Position numbers and translations under genes: made by a program. Shown piece by piece: positions 53,346 through 64,000 of a stretch of 64,000 bases of DNA. The DNA is from Isoetes taiwanensis (taxonomy: Eukaryota; Streptophyta; Lycopodiopsida; Isoetales; Isoetaceae), in contig JAJEKV010000008.1 of the NCBI GenBank assembly GCA_021234155.1, positions 11,090,740-11,154,739 of the forward strand, in the 5' to 3' direction. Numbering within the stretch: position 1 is the stretch's first letter; every line of letters starts with the position of its first letter. The notes below the pieces were generated by a model. That model was not told where the DNA came from, did not search any database, and saw only the letters and a list, made by a program, of their open reading frames with translations.

Positions 53346-54933
53346 TGTGACGCTCCCTACTAAATATACGGCTCCCAGCCGTACACTCCGTAGGAAATCC
53401 CCCATCCGGTCCCTCGACCGCACGGGCCCTCCGTCTACCGCGCCCTTCCCCTATGGGCTCCTATCACAGCGGAAGCATAAACATCATCAGAACTAGCAAT
53501 AACAATACATCACACTACCTCGAAGGGTAGCTCATCCACATATCCATAGGTGCAAAGAACATAATCATATGCCATAAAACATGAGAGCTCCTACCCATGG
53601 CTCCGACACGTAAGGAAGTCGACTGACTGGATAGGCCTCAAGATAGAGCAGACCGAGTCATAACAATGGCGGGGGTGGCTTAAGACAATGGCTAGGGTTG
53701 ACCACTCCATCCGCCCCTCCTGTGCATACTTTGCAGATGGGCTAGATCAAGCTGTGGCATGACTCTAACCTTCCGGATACGCAGTCCCATGGCATCACCC
53801 ATCGGGACTACTCCAGGTTGCATCTCCCTGGTCCGACGAGGTAAGAAGGGTTGCATCTCCCCTTCCCGGGGTCTAGAGGCTCCACGGGCAGCTAGAGAAT
53901 CGTGACGGCACACGATTCGTACCCGACTGAACCCCCCAAAACAAGAGCCAAGCTGACACTTGCAACTCTTGAGAGGCAGGGCAGCACCATTGCCCCAGGA
54001 GGTGTCGGACCCATGCTCGGCCCACACGAAGTGACCGACCATAAGCCTAGCCCACTATGGGATCCCCCGAAGCCCCCACTCGGCAGGGATCCACCCTCCA
54101 TCTTGCCTCTAGCCCCGTTGTGTAGTGCTGAGTCACGTCATAGCTTCCATAGCCCGGTGGGTTCCTATGCACAGGCCGCAAATAATAGGAACTAAGATCT
54201 GCACTAGGAGCATACTACATATGGCCCTAGGTCTCTACCCCCTTCCCAATACAAGAGGAGCACATGATCAACCAATATCACATACATCACATCATGATCA
54301 ATATCATATGAACATCTTAACCTAATCATACATATCTAACTAACAGTTAGGGTTCCTTGATTAGGGTTCAAGATGTTCAACAAAGGATCTAGGGTGGCTC
54401 TACTCTAGACACGAATTACTACCCCATCTGGAGTGCTAACTTCCAGATGAACTAACATGAACTCTACTCAACCTACCTCCTCCAGAAGCGCTTCCTCCCA
54501 TCCCTGGCGTCTCCATGCTCCTCGATGTGGGTCGAAGGCTTGCTCCCTCTACGATCATACACACCTTCCAGGGGCTGCTGCTCCAGGCTAGACTATGACG
54601 AACGGTGCTCGAAACGGGGTTTCGGGCACGTGGGTGAGAGTTCAGGTGCTAGGTCAAGGAAAAGGGTCTAGGGTTAGGGTTAGAGCCAATATAGGTGTGG
54701 GTCCACCTGGGATGCCACATGGCACCACTAGGATGAGGCCGTGTGGCGGTTGCTCAATAGGATAAGGCCATGTGGAAATGGGCCTTATCCTAAGGTTATC
54801 TAAGTTAAACTCTTAACTTAGATGTGCACCCCTTGCCACTTTCTAAGACATACAAGGCTTCATACGTAGACTTTTATGGTGACGGGTCCAGGAATATACG
54901 TATTTATGGCGTATATTCCCCTGGAACGTCACA
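53346..54933 (-). repeat. 5' LTR, 1588 bp
   Basis: Bounded by TGTGACG and CGTCACA (7-bp inverted ends starting TG and ending CA) and adjacent to the PBS. Open frames in it (53692-54195) look like chance. The second LTR is not in the window, so the target duplication cannot be checked. Confidence 0.8.
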
Positions 54934-56503
54934 CAACACGGCTAGCACAATTTTTTTATCTTTGATCGAGGAGGTTAACAAGTTTCAGCTCGTAGGAACT
55001 CGCAGTGGAAGAAAGGGAGTAGTGTGATGACTATATCCTCAATTCCATGATCATCACTCTTGTGAAATGTAATTAAAAGGAGTCAAGCTTTTGACCTTTT
55101 AGTTAAGTTCCATTGGTCTTGCAAATATGTTATTCATGTTCATCAATGATTATATGATCGATGGCCTATAGTATGTGAGAACATCCTTCAAGGTGTCATT
55201 TTCCTGCATAGCTGCGAAGCGACATCATGCATGGCAGCCAAGTGCAAGCATGCACCTATGTTAGCTGGCAATCATATGCCGTCCAAGCTCATGCGGTGGA
55301 GTTCACATCAATTCTATCCAATTTACAATAGCGTGTATAAGACTATTAAAAAGAAGAGGAAAAGAAGGGGAAGGGGGAGGGGAGGGGAGGGGGGAGGTGG
55401 GGGATCATAGGAATCTACAATTGGATGAAGGGCATATTTGACCACATGAATATTTGTACCAGATGAAGTGTACAAGTTTTCAACAAAGCCTTTCTCTTTC
55501 TACCTTACACTTACCAACATTAGTACTGTCGCATCAGGTGCTTTCTGGCATGCTCTGATATCACGATGTCTAGCTTGAAATGCGACATCGCGACGGGGCA
55601 AGTTTGGAATTGGTGCCTGGAAAGGGTTTTTTTTGTTCTGACACTCTTCGAATCCTCGAGGAAACCCTACACGCAAGCTCTCAACCACTTCAAAGGCATC
55701 AGGTCTTGTGCCTTAGATGGAAACATTCACATTGATCACATATTTTAATAACAAATGAACAAGGTCACTTAAAAGTCTAAACGTCAGAATAGGGCAAGAA
55801 ACGACAAAGGCACCAATTTTAATATTCTCTCTCTATTTGAGTTATCCCTTACATCATCTCTGTGTATATGTAGCGCATTACCAACCCATGTGAGTTCAAA
55901 ATGGTCATGTCTTATTTCTAGACCTTACAGTTAACCTTAGGCAATTTAGGCGGTCCTGTCTGCTTCTAAATGTTTAAGTGCTGATAAGGTGATAAATCAT
56001 TAGTTATGCTTCAGATAAAGAGGAGTTATACAGGGGAATGTAGGTTTGTCCTTCACTCCAGCTAGATCATGGGATACAGGTCGACCCTATTTCCATTCTG
56101 CTGCTTAGGTGGCAGCACAATATTGCACCCCAGTAAAAAAGAGCAGCGCTATGCTTATTGTGTATTGACACTTATGAAGCTTGTGCTTTTGAAACATGTG
56201 TTGATTGTGCATTTGCTTGTGAGCATAAATGCCATTAAATTTGCTATGTTTGCAAGTTGTTGAACCTTTAGCTCATAAAAGCCCTTTTGCCTCTAAAATC
56301 ATCTACTAACATCTGAACAATGAATTTCGAAGTAGACTATGATTGTCTTAATAAAACTCCAGGATTAATGCACTTAGTAGAAATATACTCCAAGAAGTCT
56401 GGAGACGTGTAAATATTTTTTTTTTGGGCAAAACCTGCTAGTGTTTCGTAGGCTCTCTAAACCTAAGTTCGAAGTAACAGAAGAAATCAATTTTTGAGGC
56501 ATC
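54934..56503. other. No gene recognised
   Basis: Flank of the LTR element. Contains the G-rich tract at 55350-55403. Short frames have no motifs. Confidence 0.4.
55350..55403 (+). repeat. Purine tract with G-quadruplex potential
   Basis: AAGAAGAGGAAAAGAAGGGG followed by at least four runs of four or more G (GGGGG, GGGG, GGGG, GGGGGG). It meets the usual G4 pattern on the plus strand. Confidence 0.7.
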
Positions 56504-57020
56504 AAAAACAATTTCGTCTCCCTAACCAGAATCACGAAATTTCTCATTTTAATGAAATTATTATGCTTTATGATCTTTAATGGGCATTTAAAAAAGAAAA
56601 AAAAGCTCTTATCTTGGCTATTCTTCCTCTATTTTTGTATAGGCCATAAAAGAGGACTTGAATTATTGGGGTTGTCATACTAGGCATATACTTTGTGCAA
56701 GTTACAAAGTTAGTTGTCCACTATGTATAGATTACAGAAATTAAAGTTGTGTGCAACATCCCATCCCATTTACGTTGAGGAGCTTTCGACCATAAACCTA
56801 AACAACTGTTTGAAATGAGCGGATGAGATGGCAAATAAAGGACAAGACACTATGGAGATGTCCTACTTTACACAATTCCATTATCTTTGAAAGATGGGCG
56901 GAGACCAACTTTAGCACGAGATAGAGAGCCAAATGGAATTGAGCCACATATGTATTGGTGATAAGCAAGGTGAGGACCCACCCAACAGCTAGATCCTCAG
57001 ACGTTTGCTTGGACACGCAT
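56504..57020. repeat. Direct repeat about 0.5 kb, copy 2
   Basis: Uninterrupted copy of 49183-49890 that lacks the MULE-type MITE. It ends 54 bp before the start codon of the MEE60-like gene, so it occupies that gene's proximal promoter. Confidence 0.85.
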
Positions 57021-57074
57021 TTTAGAATCAGACTCATATAAGGACTGCGAATTAATCACTCAAAATAGTAAGCA

Positions 57075-57759
57075 ATGTCTGGTTTGGAAGATCAAAGCTC
57101 CCAAAATTTGGAAAGCCATGATGGTCACAACAAGAAGTAAGTACAGAATTTCAAATTTTAAGCATGGATGGAATGCCAATAAGTATCTAATCTATTCATC
57201 ACAAATATGCAGATTATTGAATGAATTTGGATCGATAAAGAGGAGATGGAAAGGAGGGGGCACTTCAGTTCATGTAACAGCGCTTGATGCGGTGGTGAAT
57301 GTAAATTCATTTTTCACAGTGGCAGTCTTTTTGGGTCTCTCTCTGACAGCCCCAAATCAAGCAGTTTCTCTAGTCTCAGAATGCAGCACAGGGAAAGATA
57401 ATCAGAAATACCTTCTTCTGTTCGAAGTGCTTTCGTTCAGCTGCTTCTTATTGTCCACACTTGTTGCCCATGGAATGAAGCTTTTCATTGTGTTTGTGAA
57501 TGCCAGAGATAAAGATAATTCTACCACATCTAACGTAAATGGCAGCTTTCTCAGATGTGGGATGCTTATATCAGCCATTGGCTCCATTGTTGGCACAGTT
57601 TTCCTTGTCCTCTCCATGGTCTGTATTATTCAACTTCGATTTGGATCAGTGCATTGTGATGATACTTGGGCTGACAAGACCATTATTCCTATGGTTATCC
57701 TGGTGGGAATTGGTCTTGTGGTCTTCATAGTCGCTGCAATTTATGACTTCTTGCATTAA
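57075..57759 (+). CDS. MEE60-like four-span membrane protein, two exons
   Basis: The ATG at 57075 opens MSGLEDQSSQNLES. Exon 1 ends AAGAA/GTAAGT at 57136, a 76-bp intron ends TATGCAG, and exon 2 (57213-57759) continues in frame as KLLNEFGSIKRRW. The total is 202 residues. Reading through the intron from a later ATG would give a spurious longer N-terminus. The conserved HVTALDAVVNVNSFFTVAVF is the hallmark of a plant family that includes Arabidopsis MEE60 (maternal effect embryo arrest 60), from memory. Four hydrophobic segments follow: NSFFTVAVFLGLSL, the VLSFSCFLLSTLVAHG region, ISAIGSIVGTVFLVLSMVCI, and MVILVGIGLVVFIVAAI. Molecular function is unknown. Intact. Confidence 0.82.
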
Positions 57760-57995
57760 TTGTGCAGCAATCTCATTTGTCAGCTCCAGAACTGGCTTTC
57801 AATGTAATTCTACATCTTGTTGTTTATTCCAATTTATTCTTTATATGCTAAGAGAGGATAAATTCTCCCAAAGGACATTCTTATGCCATAACTGGTTCTC
57901 AAGGAGCTATGGCATTTAAGGTTAGGCAGAAGCATATATTTGCAGATAAGAACAGACCTTTATGAAACAATGCAGATTTAGGCTACATAAACAAA

Positions 57996-58040
57996 AAATA
58001 TAGATATTTGAAGGCAACTAGCCTTCAAATATCTATATTG
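57996..58040. repeat. Small perfect hairpin
   Basis: AATATAGATATTTGAAGGC pairs with GCCTTCAAATATCTATATT around an AACTA loop. It lies directly upstream of the larger hairpin. Confidence 0.85.
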
Positions 58041-58047
58041 TTTGTTT

Positions 58048-58160
58048 GTTACTATATGTACAGATCTTCTCCCCGGGTAGATTCTTGTATATTTAAATTC
58101 AAGTCTTGAATTTAAATATACAAGAATCTACCCGGGGAGAAGGTCTATACATATAGTAAC
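58048..58160. repeat. 113-nt near-perfect hairpin
   Basis: Arms of 56 nt with only one or two mismatches. The left arm starts GTTACTATATGTACAGATCT and the right arm ends TATACATATAGTAAC. A one-base centre lies between TTCAAG and CTTGAA. No target duplication is obvious. It could be a young foldback transposon or a hairpin RNA source. Confidence 0.9.
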
Positions 58161-59496
58161 TTCGGTCATACAATAGCAATTTGCAAAAGGTTTTTCCGTG
58201 TCATACAGCTCCATTCAGTTTCCTTTCAGGTTATTTTTCATTGATATCACATTTCTTCCTTTCCATGGCTGCCAAGAAAACAACCTTTTACACAAATGCA
58301 GCCTGTCAGAAAGTGTTGCATCATTCAACCTTAATGTTATGCATAATAATCAAATGTCAAGAAATTTACTCCAAACAGCCATTCTCACCACATTTTGCAG
58401 CTGTAAGTACCTTACAAATGTTATTTTCTTCCCTATATGGAATACTTGAGACATTCGATGCTCGCTTATTTTCAACTATCATTCAGATCAACTCTTTTAT
58501 AAAACCATGTATGATTTTCTGTGGCTCCATTTGACTGAATCTTTCCCCCTGTTGTTAAATGTCAAAGATGCGGCAAAGAAGATCGTAACAAACCACTTAT
58601 AAAGTTTGATATTGCATTCCCTGTGATAGTGCAGCTAAGCCGGCACATGCATGAACAATGGTCACATAAGTGATTTTCTTTGGGATACTGTTCAAATGCA
58701 TTTTATGGAAATAATGGAAGGCGTCAAGACTATATCCACATTGAGCATTCGCATTCACCTTCTCCACAATATGTCTCTAATCATAGAAGTCTGTCTGTTG
58801 CATTTCATTCTAAACTGATAATGCACTTTTCAATGTTCCACAGGTTGAATACATTTTAATAAGAATTCCGAGAGAAAATGCAGGATCCAAGTTCAGTTCC
58901 ATTCGATGATATATGTAGCCTTGCAATGTATTCACGGTAATGAAAACAAGACACAAAGCAGAAAGAGAACGCCACAGCAAGACGATCTACCTAGTACAGA
59001 CAACAGCAAAAGAATGAGGTGTGACTATGGGCTTATATAACCATGTCAGCAACAGGCATGTGCCAGGTCAGCAGTGACGTGATCACCAGGCATGCACTGA
59101 TGCTAACAATATATGCATGTGCTAACTTCTCTATTTCCAAATCACCTAAGTCAGAGCACGCCTTCAGAAGAACTGCAAGGTCACTTCATTTAGATGTATG
59201 TCAAATTAACAGCATTGACTTGAAAAGTTGAAGACTAGCCTTTGTATGTCAATGTCGGGTGGGCATATGTAAGAATCATTGCCTTCCCAGGATACAATAT
59301 CCAATTCATACATCACATCAAATATATTTACATACACTGCTACATTTACCATACATATTTATAAACAGAACACCAACAATCACATTCAACCAAGGCCCTT
59401 AACAAATAACACAACTACTGATCAGTTTCCGCTTATCATGTTCACAAGAAGCAGAGCATGCATTAACTACAGTAATAGAAATGATCTTAAATTCCT
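58161..59496. other. No gene recognised
   Basis: Short frames without motifs on both strands. Confidence 0.4.
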
Positions 59497-59892
59497 CTAA
59501 TATAAATCTACTGTAAATATCAACAGCATCCTTGCCATACCAAGCTGTGTATATGTGGATATCATTGTATTCCAAGGTAAATCCTTACTTGGCATTTCAT
59601 CAAACAACTGGCTTAGGTACTTGCCATACATTCTAATAACGAAATTTCCAATACATAACTCCAATTTACTTAAACCGGTCATGCACTTTGTATACAATGC
59701 TACAATCAAGCAAAAAACGAGCATATCTATGCCTATCCTTACCTCCAAATTATCCATCGTTAACTCCCAGCCCTCCATTGTTGGCCAGGCTTGAAGGTGC
59801 TCCAACCATTGTATTGTATGACAGCTGAAAGACAAGTGAGGAAAGGGGCACCTGGTCTGTCGAGCGATGGCGAAAATTTTGATTCTTTCCAT
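59497..59892 (-). pseudogene. Pentatricopeptide repeat (PPR) protein remnant
   Basis: The minus strand has ALYTKCMTGLSKLELCIGN followed by MYGKYLSQLFDEMPSKDLPW and NTMISTYTQLGMA. These match the PLS-class PPR pattern (MYAKCG, LFDEMP, WNTMISGYAQNG). Only about two repeats survive, with degenerate spacing. Confidence 0.6.
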
Positions 59893-60124
59893 TCCCCCTT
59901 ATACTTAGCCAAATTATAAGTTAGCCAAATTTTAGTTACAATATCATAAGGGCTGGCTATTACTTGGTGCATTTTGGTGGCAGCCACGTCATATGCTCCA
60001 ATTTATAATCTGACGAATCCATCTCTGAAAACCATCTGAGCAGGTCAAAAACAGGTGAAAGACTTGAAATTTCGGCAGGTCAAAGATCTGAGAGGGCTCT
60101 CCACGTATGATATTCTAAGGGTTG

Positions 60125-60425
60125 GCTAATGCAAGGAATCCTGGACCAATTGCATTACCCTTGTACGAGAGATTTTTTGTTTAAAGCTTTGACACTTTGG
60201 ACCAATTGCATTACCCTATTTTTTGTTTAAAGCTTTGACACGACACATAATCCAATTCCATTAGTCCCTTGCTTGCCCATTTCTGTTGGATGGCTTTATC
60301 AACCTGGTTTCCCATTATGGCAATAGTAATGTGTCTAACTCCAGCTTAAGACTCTTTAAACCGCGGTCATTGCAAGTTCTATGGATCTTTAAACCACAGT
60401 CATTGCAAGTTCTATGGATCTGACT
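60125..60425. repeat. Two short tandem duplications
   Basis: GGACCAATTGCATTACCCT and TTTTTTGTTTAAAGCTTTGA blocks are duplicated at about 60143-60240. CATTGCAAGTTCTATGGATC is duplicated at about 60368-60420. No gene in 59893-61100. Confidence 0.8.
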
Positions 60426-61105
60426 GTTCCTCACCCTTGGATTAAGCTATGGTATTTTGCGTAATTCAAACATCTACCACCTCTTAGCGCTATCTAATAG
60501 CAAAACATCTAACCTAGCCCATCTGTGTTTGGAGAGGAGACCCTAACCTCCTCCAATGTTCACAATCAAATAAGAAGCCTAGCTCCCCATAGACATGCTA
60601 AATTCTTCTTTATGATCTCGGGATTCATATGAATTGCTAGCCTCTACAAGGCCAGCGAAAATTTTTGGGATCAAATTGAGCAAAGTGAAATTTCAGCTAT
60701 GTTTCAGCCAAGAAAATGGTTTAAACTGAGAAAAGAGGGAAAAGACTAAAAACCTAAGGAAATTAGGGTAAATTTTTATTGGTGGTGTACAAAAAAGCGA
60801 AATTCCAGCAGCTCGTCAGCACCTCGTCCGAGCGCTGCTTTTTTGCCTTCGACGGGCCGTACGGTTCATTGAAGACTGGCGACGGGCAGGAATGAAGTCT
60901 GCCACTGAATCATTCTGAAGGGTTCCGACGAGCCTCGGAATGCGCGCGAAATCGGGTCTGGCTATGATCCTCAATGTTCACGAAATTTCGTAGCCTAATT
61001 GCGCACCTCGGTTTTGGGTTTGCTCATTCGGATCAAGCTTTAGTTTTCTCATTCGATCAAGCCGCTTTAGTGCTTGAATCAATCGGCGCCTTTGCTTTTT
61101 CTGGC

Positions 61106-63170
61106 ATGACCATGGATTACATTTCAAGAAGGTAAATAATCGATTTTTTTTGTTTAGCTTTGAATTTTAACTTGTTTTCTTTTCTGTTACAGCTTCCGGT
61201 GGCTAGAACAGAGTATGAGTTTGCCACTTTTCGTGGCTTATGTGCAGATGGGAAAAAGCCAAAACAATTGAAGCCCGAGGACGTGAGTGAGTCTGATTGG
61301 CTGCAAGTTTGGAGCAGCCCATTAGATAATAGCAAAATGAAGATCAGTTTGGTCAGGCCAGCTTTTAGGTCGGAGTTGGAGAGCTTGTCCACAAGGTGTA
61401 CCAGAAGAAACTGGTAAACAATGAAGTTCGAACTCAGTTTGCAAGGGCATTTTCTTGGCAGCATACAAGCAAAGCTTTGTCAAACAAGAAGGATTACTTG
61501 GTGAATTGGGCTTCGTTTGCAGCGGGCTCCTACAGAGATTCGCTGAAGAAATAGTCGAAGAAAACCCCTTTGAATGCTTTTGACAGGAATATCCAGAGCC
61601 TCATGAGCAGGACTAGAAAACTTCGGGAGATGAAAACAGAGGCCGAGGGCAGATTCGTGAAGCTCGAAGAGGAAGCTCTAAGGATGGAAGGCAGCATGAG
61701 TATTTCTGAACAATACTGCAGCCGTTTAGCAGATGCCATCGAAGAGAAGTGCAAGCTTAGGTGCGACTTGCAAAGGGTTTTGGCAGATGATGCGGAATAT
61801 CAAAAGCCAGCAGCAGATTTCAAGCGTGAAGAGGACCTGCTGAGGGGGCTTCTGGAGGATACGCTTCGAGGCATGGGTAAGGACAGATATTCTAAGCTTG
61901 TTGAAGAATTTTCACAGCTTAAACGTGATGTGAAGTCTTACGAGCACAACATTGAATCATGGCATTCGAGAGCTACTCAAGTTAATGTTTTGAAGACCAA
62001 CAAGAAATTACAGGAGATGCGGATCAGTATGGGTATTTATAACCTCCCGCCTTTTGCTACTTCTGATGCATGTGAACTTTGTGGTCTGCAATTTAGCAAA
62101 GATTACAGCATGCTTGTGAAGCTCAAGTGCAACCATAAGTGGCATCTAGCATGCTTTGGAGCTGTTTTAGTTGGCATGCACTGTCTGGTTGCAGGATATA
62201 ATGAATCAGTGCCACATGCCCTGCTGCTTGAGCTCGGCCATGTCACTGAGCATGCTGAATTGGATGTCCCCGAGGAATCAGGAGAACATGAATCAGGAGG
62301 GGATACAGAAGTTGAGGAGCCAAAGGTTCCTCCTTACAAGAGGAAGCATGTGGTGGTTGATACATCAGACAGCAGTGCATCTGAAGAAGCACCTGTCCCT
62401 GAAAGAAAATTCAAGAAACGGGTCACAGGGAGTGCCAAGAAAAAGCAGCAAACTAAGGAGGTAGCAGAGGGTAAGTCTTGTACTTAATTTGAGAATTTGC
62501 TTCATGTTTTAATTGCTTCACTTAAGTTCTAATTGCTGCTTTTTTATTTGTTCAGATGCAGATGAAGATGAAGACAAGAGCAGTCCAAAGCCACCTGTGT
62601 TGAAAGGTTGTTCTTGCTTTGCATTTGTATGTTCTTATTTAATGCATGTATTTAATTCTTATATTGTAAATTGCAGTTGTGAATGACATAGCCAAGGACC
62701 TGGTGCTTGAGGGACTGATTGGGGAAGCTGATGAAGAAGGCTTTGGCAGTCCAATGAGCAGCAAATGTAAAGGTATTTTGGATGTCTAATGTATAAAGTA
62801 CTTATGTTGTGGTATTTTAATTCAAATTCTAATGCAACTGTTTATGATTTGTGACTGTAGAAACAAGTGTCAAGCACTATGTTTGGCCAAGCAATACAGT
62901 CAAGAATTTGATGCTGGATTTGCCAGGTAGTACATTAGCCTCTCCCGAGAAGACAGTGCCAACCCCTAGTAAGTATCTGTTTGACATTTTTATTTGATGT
63001 ATGTTCTCGACACAAATTTAATTATGTGTCCATTTCTTTTTACAGCACTCCCAAATCCACAAGCAGAGGCTGCTGATCCTGTATCATCTCCTGATGATGA
63101 AACCGAGAATGAGATGACTCTGGCTGAATCCTACATGAAAAATAGGGTGAAGTCAGAGAAAAAAGTTTAA
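61106..63170 (+). pseudogene. RGLC-module coiled-coil zinc-finger gene, six exons with lesions
   Basis: The ATG exon (61106-61131) is followed by exons 61193-62470, 62556-62606, 62677-62772, 62861-62968 and 63046-63170. The last five splice in frame to a TAA. The N-terminal module FATFRGLCADGKKP...DWLQVW...NNEVRTQFARAF matches the start of the FCP1-like transposon gene at 28097-28459. A long coiled coil follows (MKTEAEGRFVKLEEEALRME), then a zinc motif CELCGLQF...CNHKWHLAC (C-x2-C...C-x-H-x2-H-x2-C type), an acidic/basic low-complexity region, and an ESYMKNRVKSEKK end. Lesions: exon 1 phase does not fit, a frame change near 61395, and an in-frame TAG at 61552. These could be sequencing errors or pseudogenisation. 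It has no FCP1 domain. Confidence 0.6.
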
Positions 63171-63409
63171 TCTATGATTTCTGAACATCTGATATTTCGA
63201 AAAAACTTTTAACTTATGTACTAATATTTGGATGCCATGAGGCCATCCAGATAAATTTTGTATAGAACTTACTTGTATGACCCCCTTATGTGCTGATATT
63301 ATGACTCACTTATGTGCTGTGAATTGGATAAGACTTATGTGCTGAGAAAATTTTGTATATGACACTTATTTTGAAATGTAATGTATATGCTACTTATTTC
63401 GTTTGTGCT
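63171..63409. other. 3' flank of the RGLC gene
   Basis: Repeated ACTTATGTGCTG(A) words (63213, 63288, 63310, 63335) in AT-rich sequence. No gene. Confidence 0.5.
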
Positions 63410-64000
63410 ACTTAAGCTATGAATGTATGTATAAAGTATGCATGTATACATGTATAAGGTATACATTGTATATAATGTATAAGGTATGAAGCAAGTATGT
63501 ATAAGTACGTATAAGGTATACTGTATAAGGTATGAACCAAGTATACTATATAAGGTATGAAGTCTGAAGGTATACTGCATGTATAAGGTATGTAGCAAGT
63601 ATACTGTATGTATAAAGTATGAAGCAAGTATACTATATGTATATGGTATGTAGCAAGTATACGGTATGTATAAGGTATAAAAAGCAAGTGTACTATGTGT
63701 ATAACGTATGTAGCAAGTATACTATATGTATAAAGTATGAAGCAAGTATACTTGTATATGGTATGTAGCAAGTATACTGTATGTATAAGGTACAAAGTAA
63801 GTGTACTGTATGTATAAGGTATGTAGCAAGTATACTGTATGTATAAGGTATAAAGCAACAAGTATACGGTATGTATAAGATATAAAGCAAGTGTAATGTA
63901 TGTATAAGGTATGTAGCAAGTATACTTCTTGTATAAGGTATAAAGCAAGTATACTATATGTATAGGGTATAAAGCAAGTATACTGTATGTATAAGGTTTA
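63410..64000. repeat. AT-rich minisatellite reaching the window end
   Basis: About 20 imperfect copies of a 28-31 bp unit built from GTATAAGGTATGTAGCAAGT and ATACTGTAT. Frames through it give only tyrosine/threonine/isoleucine-rich repeats and are not genes. Confidence 0.9.

Larger units (their letters stand above)
49859..54933 (-). mobile_element. LTR retrotransposon encoding a histone-H3-like protein (5' part only)
   Basis: In minus-strand order: a 1588-bp LTR (54933 to 53346), primer-binding site (53344 to 53333), about 550 bp leader, an H3-like ORF (52781 to 51646), a 720-bp gap with a repeated GC-rich block, and a second ORF (50926 to 49859). I see no protease, reverse transcriptase, integrase or second LTR. 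The element is either non-autonomous or truncated near 49890, where sequence shared with 56504-57020 begins. The H3-like ORF occupies the position normally taken by gag. Confidence 0.65.

Noticed and set aside
53692-54195. Open frames inside the LTR
   Set aside because: They overlap on both strands, have no motifs and lie wholly within the LTR.
49183-57020. The two half-kilobase repeats as LTRs of one retrotransposon
   Set aside because: They lack TG...CA ends and flanking 5-bp duplications. The tRNA-Met primer site lies 3.1 kb inside copy 2 and abuts a different sequence (53346-54933) with proper TGTGACG/CGTCACA ends.
57118-57212. Longer N-terminus for the MEE60-like protein starting at 57118
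   Set aside because: It reads through a clear GTAAGT...TGCAG intron. The upstream ATG at 57075 splices in frame to the conserved part.
63335-63948. Tyr/Thr-rich proteins at the right edge
   Set aside because: They are translations of an AT-rich minisatellite in several frames.
1-64000. tRNA, rRNA or organellar genes
   Set aside because: I scanned for tRNA-like clover arms and rRNA cores and saw none; the only tRNA-related sequence is the retrotransposon primer-binding site. This was by eye, so a small RNA gene could be missed.

Overview
The window looks like nuclear DNA of a seed plant. Three things support this: spliced genes with short GT-AG introns, an IQ67-domain (IQD) gene and a MEE60-like four-span membrane protein gene, and a large load of plant transposable elements (CACTA, hAT, MULE-type MITEs, copia, LINE, and an LTR element primed by initiator tRNA-Met). 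I cannot name the species. About 85-90 % of the window is transposon-derived.

Left half, positions 438-30723, is a nest at least four levels deep. A LINE on the minus strand was split by a 29.7 kb CACTA element (635-30332; 3-bp duplication ACA). The CACTA carries a broken ABCC-transporter fragment (4.9-6.1 kb) and a split TNP2-like gene. An 18.3 kb element (10296-28606) sits in an intron of that TNP2 gene. It carries a transposase-like gene with an SDGCSSQFK motif on the plus strand and an FCP1-type (HAD) phosphatase-like gene on the minus strand. A 10.6 kb hAT element (15499-26109; 8-bp duplication CCCGAGAA) sits inside an exon of the FCP1-like gene. The hAT carries its own transposase and, in the opposite orientation, a protein-kinase-like gene ending in a RING-like zinc motif, with a cluster of long foldbacks between them.

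Middle, 30255-38273: a 4.0 kb tandem duplication with CATTT microhomology at all three breakpoints. It copies the CACTA right end, LINE, FCP1-like and transposase-like remnants, plus about 0.8 kb of sequence just upstream of the IQD gene (38863-40854, five coding exons, intact). Beyond it lie a MITE with TTAA flanks, a copia reverse-transcriptase remnant, and a decayed unrecognised gene at 45.6-48.9 kb that holds another MITE.

Right half: the most striking locus is 49.9-54.9 kb on the minus strand. A 1588-bp LTR (TGTGACG...CGTCACA) and an adjacent tRNA-Met primer-binding site precede an ORF that starts with the first nine residues of histone H3 (ARTKQTARK after Met). After a long charged insert and one frame change, the ORF ends in a complete H3 histone fold. 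A second unknown 355-residue ORF follows. I see no pol gene and no second LTR. Further right are the intact MEE60-like gene (57075-57759), a near-perfect 113-bp hairpin, a PPR remnant, a five-intron gene sharing a novel N-terminal module with the transposon FCP1-like gene, and an AT-rich minisatellite running off the window end.

Coordinates of decayed elements are approximate, and all family calls come from reading motifs by eye.
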